Assembly (NCBI GenBank): GCA_937868455.1
Contig: CALMMO010000313.1
Location: 1-6,587, forward strand
Direction: 5' to 3'
From: an uncultured Marmoricola sp.
GTDB lineage: Bacteria > Actinomycetota > Actinomycetes > Propionibacteriales > Nocardioidaceae
DNA: 6,587 nucleotides
Numbering within the stretch: position 1 is the stretch's first letter; every line of letters begins with the position of its first letter. The position numbers were made by a program, and so were the translations under genes. Under the pieces are notes generated by a model. The model had not been told where the DNA came from, did not search any database, and was given only the letters and a program-made list of their open reading frames with translations. Positions 5,933 through 6,587 of this stretch are shown piece after piece.

Positions 5933-6587
5933 CACCCTCGGCCCGCTGGTCGCGCAGGGCCTCATCGCCCCCGATTGGGCACAGGCGCTAGCTCCGGTGG
6001 AGGCCCAGATCGCTGCCATGGGCCAGTTTCTCCGAGCCGAGATGGCGGCTGGTCGCGGCTACCTGCCAGCTGGCCATCACATCTTGCGCGCGTTCGCTCA
6101 ACCCATGGCGAATGTGCGGGTGCTGATCGTGGGACAAGACCCCTATCCCACTCCTGGGCATCCGGTGGGGTTGAGCTTTTCGGTCGCTCCCCAGGTGCGT
6201 CCCTTGCCTAAGTCATTGGTCAACATCTTCACCGAATTGGTCGCCGACCTGCAGTGCACCCAACCGACCAGCGGAGACCTCAGCCCGTGGAGCGAACAGG
6301 GGGTGTTGCTGCTCAACCGAGTGCTCACGGTCTCTCCTGGACAGGCTGGATCACATCGGGGTCGTGGATGGGAAGCGGTGACTCAATGCGCGATCGAGGC
6401 CGTCGTACGCCGCGGAGGACCGCTGGCCGCCATCTTGTGGGGCAAGGACGCAGCGACGCTCAAGCCCATGCTGGGCCAGGTTCCCTGGGTGGAGTCTGCG
6501 CACCCCTCGCCTTTGTCAGCCCACCGCGGATTCTTTGGATCTAGACCCTTCTCACGGGTCAACACGATGCTGGAGTCCTTGGGTGGA
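5925..6587 (+). CDS. ung: uracil-DNA glycosylase, family 1 (3' end cut by window)
   Basis: The frame stays open for 221 codons to the window edge. It carries the family 1 hallmarks: [14 protein letters not shown] at 66-79 with the water-activating Asp72, VGLSFSV at 81-87, [11 protein letters not shown] at 126-136, LWGKDA at 171-176, and the DNA-intercalation motif [13 protein letters not shown] at 193-205 with catalytic His193. The enzyme removes uracil from DNA to start base excision repair in the cytoplasm. The family is usually about 225-230 residues and ends soon after the SRPFSRVN block (206-213), so only about 5-15 residues are missing. GTG 5925 is chosen because it overlaps the upstream TGA within GTGAGTGA and gives a normal N-terminus. 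Pro75 replaces the His of E. coli GQDPYH, which is usual for actinobacterial Ung. Confidence 0.95.
   Translation, partial: MSDTLGPLVAQGLIAPDWAQALAPVEAQIAAMGQFLRAEMAAGRGYLPAGHHILRAFAQPMANVRVLIVGQDPYPTPGHPVGLSFSVAPQVRPLPKSLVNIFTELVADLQCTQPTSGDLSPWSEQGVLLLNRVLTVSPGQAGSHRGRGWEAVTQCAIEAVVRRGGPLAAILWGKDAATLKPMLGQVPWVESAHPSPLSAHRGFFGSRPFSRVNTMLESLGG

Noticed and set aside
6120..6170. Loss of the E. coli His in the GQDPYH motif of uracil-DNA glycosylase
   Set aside because: GQDPYP is the normal form in actinobacterial Ung, so it is not a defect.

Overview
This window comes from an actinobacterium. The evidence is the fairly high GC content, the GTG starts, the DUF3263 plus LytR_C gene pair, and the actinobacterial form of uracil-DNA glycosylase. 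I cannot name the genus. Seven protein genes are visible: four on the minus strand in the left part, and three or four genes' worth of plus-strand coding on the right, the last of which runs off the right edge.

Left unit (1-1909, minus strand). A promoter-like site and a SAM-I (S-box) riboswitch lead into a two-gene operon. The first gene encodes a fold-type II PLP enzyme that looks like threonine synthase. The second encodes a small MoaD/ThiS-like sulfur carrier, and the two overlap by 4 bp. The SAM riboswitch, the sulfur-carrier partner and the altered lysine motif (NPTHSFKDR) all argue against a plain threonine synthase. They fit the MetM/MetO route described in Streptomyces, in which O-phosphohomoserine and a thiocarboxylated carrier give homocysteine for methionine. 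The carrier ends in Gly-Gly-Ala, so it would need trimming before activation, as for HcyS-Ala of Wolinella. The operon lies between two inverted copies of a double-hairpin element of about 60 bp.

Middle unit (1910-2806, minus strand). A DUF3263 protein and a membrane-anchored LytR_C-domain protein with a Thr-Pro linker form a pair like Rv0430-Rv0431 (VirR) of Mycobacterium tuberculosis. They have a promoter in the divergent spacer at 2741-2852.

Right unit (2853-6587, plus strand). A stand-alone alpha/beta hydrolase resembling PHA synthase in layout comes first. It is followed by a dense palindromic spacer (3935-4001). Then come a sphingosine-1-phosphate-lyase-like PLP decarboxylase, a small multi-pass membrane protein and a 3'-truncated family 1 uracil-DNA glycosylase. 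These last three overlap by 4 and 8 bp and are probably co-transcribed.

The most interesting content is the riboswitch-controlled metM-metO cassette with its flanking structured repeats. Second is the palindrome and possible pseudoknot that ends next to the decarboxylase start codon. No tRNA, rRNA, CRISPR array, transposase or phage gene was seen.
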